Below, one piece after another: positions 1 through 8,248 of a DNA stretch of 60,120 bases. The DNA is taken from positions 1 through 60,120 of the forward strand of contig JARVJU010000012.1 of assembly GCA_029775965.1 (NCBI GenBank), given 5' to 3'. This DNA is from Nitrososphaeria archaeon (GTDB lineage: Archaea; Thermoproteota; Nitrososphaeria; Conexivisphaerales; DTJL01). Positions within the stretch are counted from its first letter, which is position 1; the number at the start of each line of letters is the position of its first letter. A program made the translations under genes and the position numbers. The notes under the pieces were generated by a model. The model was not told the origin of the DNA, ran no database searches, and saw nothing but the letters and a program-made list of their open reading frames with translations.

Positions 1-2007
1 TCATTGCATGGGTTGAGCATAAATGTCGGTGATGTTGCAGATGAAGTCTTTCAATCCTCACTTTATGAGTCTATTCATTGCATGGTATCGGAATTTGGAA
101 TATGGCTATGGCTGATATATATCTTTCAATCCTCACTTTATGAGTCTATTCATTGCATGATAGTCACTAAATTTCTGAGTCCTGGGCCAGTGGGGCTTTC
201 AATCCTCACTTTATGAGTCTATTCATTGCATGCAACATATTTGAGCCAAGCAGTTCAACAAAGCTTAACTTTCAATCCTCACTTTATGAGTCTATTCATT
301 GCATGAGAAGGGAGCACCGCCGATAAGAATAGAAAACTCTCTATATCTTTCAATCCTCACTTTATGAGTCTATTCATTGCATGAGATTAGGTTAGGCATG
401 TATAATGCTAATGCATTCCTTTCAATCCTCACTTTATGAGTCTATTCATTGCATGCAAAGGTACCTTTGCTTTGTATGCAAAGGTACGGCAGGAAACTTT
501 CAATCCTCACTTTATGAGTCTATTCATTGCATGTCATTGAACTTGGGCGTGAGATAAAAAATGACATATCTTTCAATCCTCACTTTATGAGTCTATTCAT
601 TGCATGAGCATTGGGGGCAGTCAAGGGAAATCCATCAGGTACAACTTTCAATCCTCACTTTATGAGTCTATTCATTGCATGTTTTGTCGTAAATTATGAA
701 AAAAGACCACCTGAAGTCTTCTTTCAATCCTCACTTTATGAGTCTATTCATTGCATGTCAGGTAAAGGCAGATGCCAAAAACTATAAAATTCTTTCAATC
801 CTCACTTTATGAGTCTATTCATTGCATGAGGCTTACATAGATGGCAGGCTGGAGATAGATCTCCTTTCAATCCTCACTTTATGAGTCTATTCATTGCATG
901 TGGATTTCCCTTGACTGCCCCCAATGCTATGGAGAGCTTTCAATCCTCACTTTATGAGTCTATTCATTGCATGTGATAGGAAGTACTTGTCTGCTTGCGG
1001 TCTAATTGTCTTTCAATCCTCACTTTATGAGTCTATTCATTGCATGTGAGGAAGTTGAAGAATACCACAGCTGCGGATGTTGCCTTTCAATCCTCACTTT
1101 ATGAGTCTATTCATTGCATGATAATAGAGAGAAGACTGGGAATAGAAGAATAGAAATCTTTCAATCCTCACTTTATGAGTCTATTCATTGCATGTATTTT
1201 TTGTTCCGGGAGCCCTCTAATATGGTCAACTTTCAATCCTCACTTTATGAGTCTATTCATTGCATGCCTAGTTGAATGGTTTTTCAGGGAGTCCTCGCCT
1301 GTGTCTTTCAATCCTCACTTTATGAGTCTATTCATTGCATGTTATTAATCGCCGGGTACTTCCATTCTGCCCTTCTGTCTTTCAATCCTCACTTTATGAG
1401 TCTATTCATTGCATGACAACAAGGAATAACAGGAGGAGGAGCAGGAGGGACACTTTCAATCCTCACTTTATGAGTCTATTCATTGCATGCCATTCAAGAG
1501 AACAAGAGCAGCCCTGGCAATGTTGAGATAACTTTCAATCCTCACTTTATGAGTCTATTCATTGCATGCCATCCACTCGAGGAAAGGGAAGCAGCAAAGG
1601 AGAACTTTCAATCCTCACTTTATGAGTCTATTCATTGCATGCTGTATTACAATTTGGGCATTTTACCTTCATTCCCTTTCAATCCTCACTTTATGAGTCT
1701 ATTCATTGCATGTAGATAGCATTCCTCCTACCCTTCGAGCAAAGAAGAACTTTCAATCCTCACTTTATGAGTCTATTCATTGCATGTGTAATATATTTAT
1801 ACAATCAATAAACAGTAACCACTTTCAATCCTCACTTTATGAGTCTATTCATTGCATGTATATTGAGAACTCTGAGTGTTGTAAGCGGTGGTAAAACTTT
1901 CAATCCTCACTTTATGAGTCTATTCATTGCATGAACTGCAAAGTAAGACATCGCGACGACCCCCCTTCAGCTTTCAATCCTCACTTTATGAGTCTATTCA
2001 TTGCATG
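1..2007 (-). CRISPR. CRISPR array, 27 full 37-nt repeats, truncated at left edge
   Basis: The + strand repeat begins CTTTCAATCC and ends TTCATTGCATG, 37 nt, with no substitutions seen. Full copies start at 48, 123, 196, 269 and so on to the last at 1971-2007; bases 1-10 are the end of another copy, so the array continues to the left. Spacers are 34-42 nt (27 visible). Read on the minus strand the repeat ends ATTGAAAG, the classic archaeal 8-nt 5' handle, so crRNAs are transcribed right to left, from the leader next to cas4. A weak stem (CTCA/TGAG) sits just before the handle. Two spacers (607-644 and 901-936) overlap by 28 nt in opposite orientation. Perfect repeats right up to the leader argue for an active array. 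Confidence 0.98.
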
Positions 2008-2100
2008 AGCCTCATGGACTTAGTTTGGCTATGCTTAAAAATCTTCTCGTTTTGTGCTTATCAAAAAATCGAATGACCTAAGAAGTAGATCAGCACACCT
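2008..2100 (-). promoter_or_regulatory. CRISPR leader and promoter
   Basis: This 93-bp A/T-rich segment lies between the first repeat and the cas4 stop codon. On the minus strand a TATA-like element (TTTTTAAGC, 2033-2041) sits about 26-34 nt before the first repeat, which would put transcription start only a few bases ahead of the array. The position, next to the adaptation genes and at the handle-proximal end, fits the leader. Promoter assignment is by motif and spacing only. Confidence 0.7.
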
Positions 2101-2700
2101 TTATGTCCAGCAGTACCTTTTAACTTCACAATAATTGCATTTCCACTCTGGAGCTCTTCTCGGCAGTGATTCAGTCTTGAACATTGTCCATATCTGTTCT
2201 AGATCTCTAATCACTGCAGCCTTATCACCCTCAGTAGCTGTTAGTCTTACAGAATAATTCTGGTCAGGGAAGTAGAGTATACCAAAAGGGCATTTTTTCC
2301 CTAATGCCTGTTCGCATAGAAGCATGTAAGCAAGAAGTTGTTTCTTTCGTGAAAGTGTTACTTCTGGTGTATCGGTGTATTTTATCTCTACTGGAATGAC
2401 ATTGCCATTGCGCAACAGCAAAAGAATGTCTATGATCCCTTTAACTCGAAGTTTTTCGCTTGAAACGAACTTTCTAGGAATGACCTCCAAAACATCTTCC
2501 CTAGCAACACCAAACAGGTCTTTTCGTTCAAGAAGTCTTTTATATTCCCTGGCCTGCTCTTCTTTTCCTAGATCCATCTTTCTTCTTGTTGTAGCTTGAA
2601 CTCCTGCAACCTTAAGAAAATATATTTTCCGTTTGCAGTAGTAATATTGTGTCAGGTCACTGGCGTTAATATAATCACCATCGGAGGTAGAATCCATCAT
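2101..2700 (-). CDS. cas4: Cas4 exonuclease (RecB-like, Fe-S)
   Basis: Cas4 trims prespacers and helps choose those with the right PAM before Cas1-Cas2 integration. The 199-aa protein has the complete family pattern: C22 near the N-terminus, the RecB nuclease core with D91 (KGIIDILL), E105 and K107 (VEIKYTD), Q121 (QLLAY), and the C-terminal cysteines C188, C191 and C197, giving the four ligands of an Fe-S cluster. It is the last gene before the leader, overlaps the cas1 3' end by 26 nt and is probably cotranscribed with cas2-csa1-cas1. The ATG at 2700 is directly followed by a second ATG. A second Cas4-family gene (csa1) lies two genes upstream. Confidence 0.95.
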   Translation of the reverse strand: MMDSTSDGDYINASDLTQYYYCKRKIYFLKVAGVQATTRRKMDLGKEEQAREYKRLLERKDLFGVAREDVLEVIPRKFVSSEKLRVKGIIDILLLLRNGNVIPVEIKYTDTPEVTLSRKKQLLAYMLLCEQALGKKCPFGILYFPDQNYSVRLTATEGDKAAVIRDLEQIWTMFKTESLPRRAPEWKCNYCEVKRYCWT

Positions 2701-3688
2701 ATTTGTTCACTTCCCCCCTGAGGTATTGAGCAACTTCCCTTGCTTTGGCGAGTATGAGGTCGCACCACCTCACCTTCTCCTCTCCGACAGCTACATACTC
2801 CTCCATCTTACCCAGTAATTCCTTTAAGATAGCATGGCTTGCTTTATCCGATAGACGGCAGAAGCCTTCTTCAACATGGAAATCATTGGAATTTACAACC
2901 TTCTTCGATGTGATAGAGAGCAAGGGTCTGTCTACCAGTTGCTGGCGAAACTCTTCCATCATATCAAGAACCATACTTGGCTTGCCAGGCCTATCAGCAT
3001 GAAGGAATCCCCCATAAGGGTCTAGACCAGCATAATGTACTGCACGCCATGTTTCACCTTCTAGCACTCCGTATCCATAGTTGAGCATGGCGTTGAATGG
3101 GTCCAGTGCTCCCCGACCACTTCTTTCATCGAATTTTAGCTCATCCGGCACAACTTCCTTCACACCATCCCAGTATGCTGAAGAAGATAAGCCCTCAAAA
3201 CCGAGAATAGTGGAACGGGAATTCTCAATCGCTGAAGGTTCAAACATTTCAAGCCTTTTGATCTCCTCGTCAATTACGTCTCGTAAACTGATCATCCTGT
3301 TAGCTGCCTCTGGGTCAGTTTCCTTCCTGTTCTTTGCAAGAGTGCCGAGTAATGCCTTCTGGTTCCTCATCTTTGCAAGTACGAAAGCTTTAGCCAAATA
3401 GCCGCTCCTAGAATCTTTATATGCCATGTACTGTTCCCTTCTTGTTACAACGGTGCGCATTTCTGGAGATGAAAGCCTGCAGATAACATGGCCTCTCCAA
3501 TCTAGAAGTATAAGGTCAACCCCATGGAGTGAGAGAAGTGCTAGTGCATCAGTGCTTATCGAGCCATGTCCTGTGATGATTACTTGCCTAAGATTCTCAG
3601 GTAGCTCAGAATACAAGATTTTGCCTTCTTCTTTTACAACGATCTGTTCTCCCCTCTTGGCGAGGGACTTACCATATCCATCAATCAC
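2675..3688 (-). CDS. cas1: Cas1 spacer integrase
   Basis: Cas1 is the metal-dependent integrase that, with Cas2, inserts new spacers beside the leader. The 337-aa protein has the beta-rich N-terminal domain and the helical catalytic domain with E165 (GFEGLSSSAYWDG), H230 (DPYGGFLH) and E245 (DMMEEF) as expected active-site residues. Length is normal. The start is taken as GTG at 3688; the in-frame codons before it (reading KIERL) also look family-like, but no standard start codon is found before a stop, so a few residues may be missing. It follows csa1 after 8 nt and overlaps cas4, indicating one transcript. Confidence 0.97.
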   Translation of the reverse strand: MIDGYGKSLAKRGEQIVVKEEGKILYSELPENLRQVIITGHGSISTDALALLSLHGVDLILLDWRGHVICRLSSPEMRTVVTRREQYMAYKDSRSGYLAKAFVLAKMRNQKALLGTLAKNRKETDPEAANRMISLRDVIDEEIKRLEMFEPSAIENSRSTILGFEGLSSSAYWDGVKEVVPDELKFDERSGRGALDPFNAMLNYGYGVLEGETWRAVHYAGLDPYGGFLHADRPGKPSMVLDMMEEFRQQLVDRPLLSITSKKVVNSNDFHVEEGFCRLSDKASHAILKELLGKMEEYVAVGEEKVRWCDLILAKAREVAQYLRGEVNKYDGFYLRW

Positions 3689-3696
3689 AAGCCTTT

Positions 3697-4626
3697 CTAT
3701 CTTTGATCACCTAGACAATATTTGAGATATAAGCAGGCATCATAACACTTACTGGGCAGTCCCGGGTCTTTTTTCTGCGCTATGATTTCAAGCTTCTTAT
3801 CTCTCTCTTCAAGCCACCATCCCCTAACATCATCTCCAATAAAGAATATATCCCTCGAGACTTTCAGCTGGTTGTTTACTAAAGAAACGTAGATTACACA
3901 CCCAACATCAATAGGTATTTCGTAGACACTTTCAAGAACAATAGCATAGCCGGCAGAGTAAAGTCGTCTCCAAGGCTGCTGTGCGCTGCCGGGCCTCAAG
4001 TACTTCAAATCAAATATTACACCGTGAAGATAATCATAGCAGTCTACACTAAGAATCCCAGAAAGTCCCAGTAAACGTCCATCAACCTTATGCTCCACCA
4101 AAAAAGGAAGAGCAGATACGCGCACATCATGCTCGCTTGCATAAGGTTGAGCTGACCGCCTTGCAAGAAGGGCTCCTAGGCATTCGGAGCTTGTTTGATT
4201 CCATGCACTTTTAACAAACTTTTTCAGTCCTTCCTGAGCACTCATCGATGCTCCCTGCTCTTCATTCAGGCTTCCGAAGATAGAAGCTTCCCTTTTCCAC
4301 CATTCGTCGAAGTCTGGTTCCCGCCCTTCCTCTACGTAAGAAAGGACTACAGTTGAAACAGCTTTGTGAACAAGGCTTCCAGTTATGGCATGAATATTCG
4401 ATTTTCCTTCTATACCTCTCACCCTAGCGACAAAAACATCTCTTGCAGTAGCGCAGTACTGCGCACCTACAAGATAGTTCGGTATTCCTTCGCCGGTGTA
4501 AAGGGGTTTTAGGGGTGGGGTAAACCAATTCCACCCTCTCAGCTCTTCAGACACGCCTACCTTTCTTGCAGTAGGTAGAATGCTGCCAAGCAGTGTCTTC
4601 TTCTCAACATCGTTAAAAAAGTACAT
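3697..4626 (-). CDS. csa1: Csa1, Cas4-family nuclease of I-A type modules
   Basis: The 309-aa protein matches the Csa1 branch of the Cas4/RecB nucleases, which act in adaptation and are typical of type I-A loci. Visible are an N-terminal cysteine region (GAQYCATARDVF), a RecB-like core (LSVDCYDYLHG followed by VIFDLKYL) and a C-terminal cysteine cluster C294, C298, C304. Together with cas4 it gives the locus two distinct Cas4-type nucleases; in systems with such pairs one reads the PAM and the other trims the opposite end. It sits between cas2 and cas1. A TATA-like TTTTTAAATGG just ahead of the ATG (about 4637-4647) suggests it may also have its own leaderless promoter. Confidence 0.88.
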   Translation of the reverse strand: MYFFNDVEKKTLLGSILPTARKVGVSEELRGWNWFTPPLKPLYTGEGIPNYLVGAQYCATARDVFVARVRGIEGKSNIHAITGSLVHKAVSTVVLSYVEEGREPDFDEWWKREASIFGSLNEEQGASMSAQEGLKKFVKSAWNQTSSECLGALLARRSAQPYASEHDVRVSALPFLVEHKVDGRLLGLSGILSVDCYDYLHGVIFDLKYLRPGSAQQPWRRLYSAGYAIVLESVYEIPIDVGCVIYVSLVNNQLKVSRDIFFIGDDVRGWWLEERDKKLEIIAQKKDPGLPSKCYDACLYLKYCLGDQR

Positions 4627-4697
4627 TCTACCATCGCCATTTAAAAATGAAAGTGGAACTCGGTTCGACCAATCTATTAGACAGATTTAACCTCTCT

Positions 4698-4985
4698 TCA
4701 GCCAATGATCGTCACCTTATCCTTATCTATGATGCTTATTTTGTTTTTGGATACGATTTTGCAGGTCTTTGCATCCCTGTCGCAAAGTGGAATTATGTAC
4801 ACGCTATCAGTCTCTCCTTCAACGAACCTGCCGACCTCCTTCGAAAGTATTTCTCTGTCATTAGGGTTTATGTCGCCCAAAAAGCCGCTGTACTGGATGC
4901 GGTGCAGACCATAATCTTGTAGCATCTTTGAAAGAGCTGCGCGCCTCTTATCATCCGAGATATCGTAAATGGTCAGGGTCAACAT
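4698..4985 (-). CDS. cas2: Cas2, adaptation complex subunit
   Basis: Cas2 dimers bridge two Cas1 dimers in the spacer-integration complex. From the ATG at 4985 the protein is 95 aa and starts MLTLTIYDIS, the family's ferredoxin-fold first strand with the conserved Asp, followed by DDKRR and the YGLHRIQYSGF strand. An in-frame TTG at 5003 would add six residues that do not fit the family, so ATG 4985 is preferred. It is first in the leftward adaptation operon, with a TATA-like CTTAAAAG (5017-5024) about 35 nt ahead. It is divergent from cas10d. Confidence 0.93.
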   Translation of the reverse strand: MLTLTIYDISDDKRRAALSKMLQDYGLHRIQYSGFLGDINPNDREILSKEVGRFVEGETDSVYIIPLCDRDAKTCKIVSKNKISIIDKDKVTIIG

Positions 4986-5187
4986 GGGAACTTCTTTGAT
5001 CAAAAAGGTAGATAGCTTTTAAGTACTATGCTTACATAATGTCACCGTCAGAATTCCTGCCCCGTAAGAGGTAGGGATGCATTTTATGAATAGAACTAGA
5101 TAATCTTTGCATTTTTTATGCAAAAGTTTTCCTTTCTCTATCGAAAAATTTTTTATACCAAGTCGGACATTACGATACCGCGTAGGT
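4986..5187. promoter_or_regulatory. Divergent cas2/cas10d promoter region with palindrome
   Basis: This 202-bp gap carries both promoters of the locus. Leftward, CTTAAAAG (5017-5024, minus strand) precedes cas2. Rightward, TTTTATAC (5151-5158) lies about 30 nt before the TTG at 5188. Between them is an inverted repeat at about 5105-5126 (TTTGCAT, a T-rich spacer, ATGCAAA) and a related half-like element GCATTTTATGAAT at about 5079-5091. An operator for the locus regulator Csa3 is a reasonable guess, not shown by the sequence. Confidence 0.5.
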
Positions 5188-7785
5188 TTGGCTGCGGATA
5201 TCTATGAATTGTTTGAAGCTTTGAAGAGCTTTGGTGAGAAGAGGAATTGGCACCTGAAGTATGCCAAGTTTAATAGGAGAACACACCAATCGCTCTTAGC
5301 TCACTGCCTGAATGTGAGCTCTTTGTCACATTCGATTCTAGATTATCTGGATGAACAACATTTTGTCGAATCAACAGATAAACTCCGTATTCAAGTGCTC
5401 CTCACAGGTTTTCTCCATGATGCTGGTAAAGAGAGAGATTCCTATCAGAAAGCTGTAAAAGATTTCCTTGATGGCAAAGGTACCGAGCCGCCGGACTATA
5501 GTCATCAATACGATATACATATCCGACCCGCAGCAGAGGCTTTACAAAAGGACCTCGAGGAGCAATTCCCCTTTATTTGTTCTTTTTCAAAGATATGGGA
5601 GGAAATTGTTTGGAGCATAGCTCATATGGGAAGAATGGAAGATGCAGGGGCAGTATCACGTGGGTTCGATAGAGCACCATCCACTGATGCTCTGATATGC
5701 AAGGAGATTGTTCACCTTGCAGACCTGATGATGTCTAACTTTAGTGTAGAAGATGCGGTCTCTGTACCTCTTACTGGGCAGACCGTGTCGAAGCTGCAGC
5801 TCACTTATTCTAAGGTCTCCGTTGTTAGGGGTGTGCTTACACAGTTTCTACACGCTGCTCTTGAAAGCCAGTTTACTGATGCTGGATTCAGACCTGTCCA
5901 GTGGTTCCCGAACGGCACTGTTTACGTAGGAAGGGCAGGAGCTAAGGTACCGAAGATAGATTCGGCTAAATTAGTCGACTCGGTAGTGAAGAAGATGGAG
6001 GATGTGCTTGACAAAAGCCGTCCTCTACAAATGGCAAAGGCAGCATATGGCAATATTGCCTCTCAGGTCATCGCTGCACCAGAGTTTCTCTTTGCCAATA
6101 ATGAGATCGTTCATGAATTCTGGCAATATATCTCAAGACAAAGGTTCGCTAAGCCCGGTAACAAGAAACTAGATGAACTTACAGACAAAGAAAGAAAGGT
6201 CTATGAGCAGATTTCAGGCCAGTTAAGTGGGAAAGACGAGTCCACAAGACTGACCTTTCTGGCTAGATTTCTCGCAGACTTCAGCCTCCTGATTGTTCTC
6301 TACGGTGCGCGAAAACAGCTAGTCGAAAACGCAATAGATGGCGTCGATAGCAAGAAGATCAAAGAAGAAGCGACCAAGAAGATTCAAGAAACACTTGTTC
6401 AAGTTCTGAAGATTCCGCTTGAAAATTTTGCTACTTGGCCTGAAATAACATTTCAAACCAAGATTGAGAAACGTTTTCCTGTTGCCCAAACGCTTTGGCT
6501 GAGCCCCTATTATATGAATCCAGATGAGTGGCGGAAAAAGTTCTTGGAGGCACTGGAGAAAGCTACAGTTGAACTTGCAAACTTATGGCGAATATACATT
6601 CCTAACAAATATGCTATTGTAGCAGGTTATCTAGCCTCGGATGTTACGCATCCTCTGGATCCGAAAGCCATAATGGAAGAAGTAAAAAGCCTGAATACTG
6701 TGATCGCAAACGGCAAGACTGGCCATGGGACACCTACTTGTCAACGATGCGGTGGAGTAGCTGTCTACGAAGCCCAGGCAGAGCTCTTCGGAAATTCTCA
6801 AATTTACCATGACATCTTAGTTGCAGGCTCAAGGGTTGAAGTTGGTAACAAAATCCAAGTTTGTGAGCTGTGCGAATTTGAGGAGAAGCTACGTTCAGTG
6901 TTCATGGAGAGAGAAAGAGAACCCTTCCCCACCTTCTACATCCTCCCGCATCTAGCTCTATCTAGAAACCAGCAACTAGATTGGCAAAACAGAGCAGATG
7001 AAATCAAGTACAATCGCAAGTTCCCTCCTTTCCTGCAAGTGCATGAGTGGGCAGAACTTGGGATAAAAACAGAAGGCGATATCCATTCTTTCTCTCCATC
7101 GTTAGAAGAGTCAAGTTCTTACTTTTCTGAAAAGAAGCTTGCTGCGGCTATTCAAAAGATTGCTGAGGACGATGGTCTGGAAGGAGATTTGTCTTCTATG
7201 ATAGACCCGCCACTAGAGGCTGAGGATGGCAAGGCCGTAGCATCTCACATCAGTCAAGGAAGATGTAAACTAAAGGAAAAGTACGAAAAGGAGATGTATA
7301 AAATTCTCAATCAAGTGGAACCAATCTATCTTTCGCCTAACTTCATTCTGTTTCTTACCTCTGGTACGGTGGCAGAGCGGGATGAACCGGAATCTTCAGC
7401 AGAGATCAAATGGTTGTTCTTTCGATGCGTTTTAGCTAGGCTTTTCTCTGCGACAGTGCTTGGTGGCGACTCAATAAGGGAGGAGGGAGCAACCCTGGGC
7501 TATACTACTCTTCCATCTAACATTGTCCTGAGGTCTTTGGAGGAGAAACTTGGTAGGAAGGGATGGATTCCTATCCCAAATCTAGAGAAGTCTTTAAAGA
7601 AACTTTCTGCTCTTATTTTGGTAGAGCGCGAGCTTTCAAAGGCAGACGCAGGCTATGGTAATGCTACGCTTCTGCGCCTGCTTGATGAAGAACCAGGCCG
7701 TGTCTTGGTTCGTATGACAAGTAGAAACCAAGCATACCCAAAGAGGCTTCTTTCCTATTTGGATGCTTGGAATGGTGGGAAGTGA
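5188..7785 (+). CDS. cas10d: Cas10d (Csc3), type I-D large subunit with HD nuclease
   Basis: This is the signature large subunit of type I-D, carrying the HD nuclease that other type I systems keep on Cas3. From TTG 5188 it is 865 aa. The N-terminal HD domain shows H33, H39 and H77-D78 (GFLHDAGKERD), then later His/Asp residues (WSIAHMG, VHLADLM). A zinc site C518/C521 (CQRCGG) with C559/C562 (CELCEFE) marks the palm-type region; no GGDD cyclase motif is seen, as expected for I-D. An open frame extends to TTG 5107, but the TATA box at 5151-5158 would lie inside that longer version, so 5188 is preferred. It heads the effector operon. It ends without an obvious extra C-terminal domain; a separate small gene follows. 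Confidence 0.92.
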   Translation: MAADIYELFEALKSFGEKRNWHLKYAKFNRRTHQSLLAHCLNVSSLSHSILDYLDEQHFVESTDKLRIQVLLTGFLHDAGKERDSYQKAVKDFLDGKGTEPPDYSHQYDIHIRPAAEALQKDLEEQFPFICSFSKIWEEIVWSIAHMGRMEDAGAVSRGFDRAPSTDALICKEIVHLADLMMSNFSVEDAVSVPLTGQTVSKLQLTYSKVSVVRGVLTQFLHAALESQFTDAGFRPVQWFPNGTVYVGRAGAKVPKIDSAKLVDSVVKKMEDVLDKSRPLQMAKAAYGNIASQVIAAPEFLFANNEIVHEFWQYISRQRFAKPGNKKLDELTDKERKVYEQISGQLSGKDESTRLTFLARFLADFSLLIVLYGARKQLVENAIDGVDSKKIKEEATKKIQETLVQVLKIPLENFATWPEITFQTKIEKRFPVAQTLWLSPYYMNPDEWRKKFLEALEKATVELANLWRIYIPNKYAIVAGYLASDVTHPLDPKAIMEEVKSLNTVIANGKTGHGTPTCQRCGGVAVYEAQAELFGNSQIYHDILVAGSRVEVGNKIQVCELCEFEEKLRSVFMEREREPFPTFYILPHLALSRNQQLDWQNRADEIKYNRKFPPFLQVHEWAELGIKTEGDIHSFSPSLEESSSYFSEKKLAAAIQKIAEDDGLEGDLSSMIDPPLEAEDGKAVASHISQGRCKLKEKYEKEMYKILNQVEPIYLSPNFILFLTSGTVAERDEPESSAEIKWLFFRCVLARLFSATVLGGDSIREEGATLGYTTLPSNIVLRSLEEKLGRKGWIPIPNLEKSLKKLSALILVERELSKADAGYGNATLLRLLDEEPGRVLVRMTSRNQAYPKRLLSYLDAWNGGK

Positions 7786-7807
7786 AATGTGTTGAGAGGT
7801 GGAAAGT

Positions 7808-8248
7808 ATGCGTAAACCGATCCTGATGGAAAAGATGGCTACAGATGAGGTGTGGCCAACGGATGAAGTAGAGGCCGCGAAGGAGAGCCTCTACAAGTAT
7901 CTCGCCGACTACGTTCCAGAAAGGTGGGTGTACACCAAACATGCGATCATGGGGCCTGCTGGAAAACTGCTCGGAATAATCGCAGCATCGAAGTTCGGCG
8001 AAAACGTGGACTCATATGTCGGATACATAGCCAACATCCATGATCAGCAAAGCAAGAAGCACCTAACTCTAGAAGGAATGAATAACCTAAAAGAAGCTGT
8101 TTCAAGACTTATACAGCTGAGGAAGAGAAGTTCCGAGCGTGCCTTCCTCAAGATGCTGAATTCTGTGGATTACGGGGTATACTATATGAAGATCAAGGAG
8201 ATCGGCGAGAAGTCAGAAGCAAAGAAGGCGGGAGGTGAGAATCAATGA
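7808..8248 (+). CDS. cas11d: Small subunit candidate (stand-alone Cas11d)
   Basis: A 146-aa, lysine- and glutamate-rich, largely helical protein encoded 22 nt after cas10d and overlapping csc2 by 4 nt (ATGA). GAGGTG at 7796-7801 is a good ribosome site 6 nt before ATG 7808, so the in-frame GTG at 7799 is less likely. In several characterised type I-D, I-B and I-C systems the small subunit Cas11 is made from an internal start inside the large-subunit gene; here size, predicted helicity and position suggest the same piece has its own gene. I do not recognise the sequence by motif, so the identity is an inference from context. Confidence 0.65.
   Translation: MRKPILMEKMATDEVWPTDEVEAAKESLYKYLADYVPERWVYTKHAIMGPAGKLLGIIAASKFGENVDSYVGYIANIHDQQSKKHLTLEGMNNLKEAVSRLIQLRKRSSERAFLKMLNSVDYGVYYMKIKEIGEKSEAKKAGGENQ

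Noticed and set aside
4-1894. Short + strand reading frames across the first 2 kb
   Set aside because: They are translations of the CRISPR repeat (the peptide FQSSLYESIHCM recurs) and not genes.
1-2007. Array transcribed rightward
   Set aside because: The ATTGAAAG handle, the leader position and the adaptation genes all indicate the minus strand.
5107-5187. Longer cas10d starting at TTG 5107
   Set aside because: The TATA box and the palindrome would lie in the coding part, and the extra residues do not look like the HD domain start.
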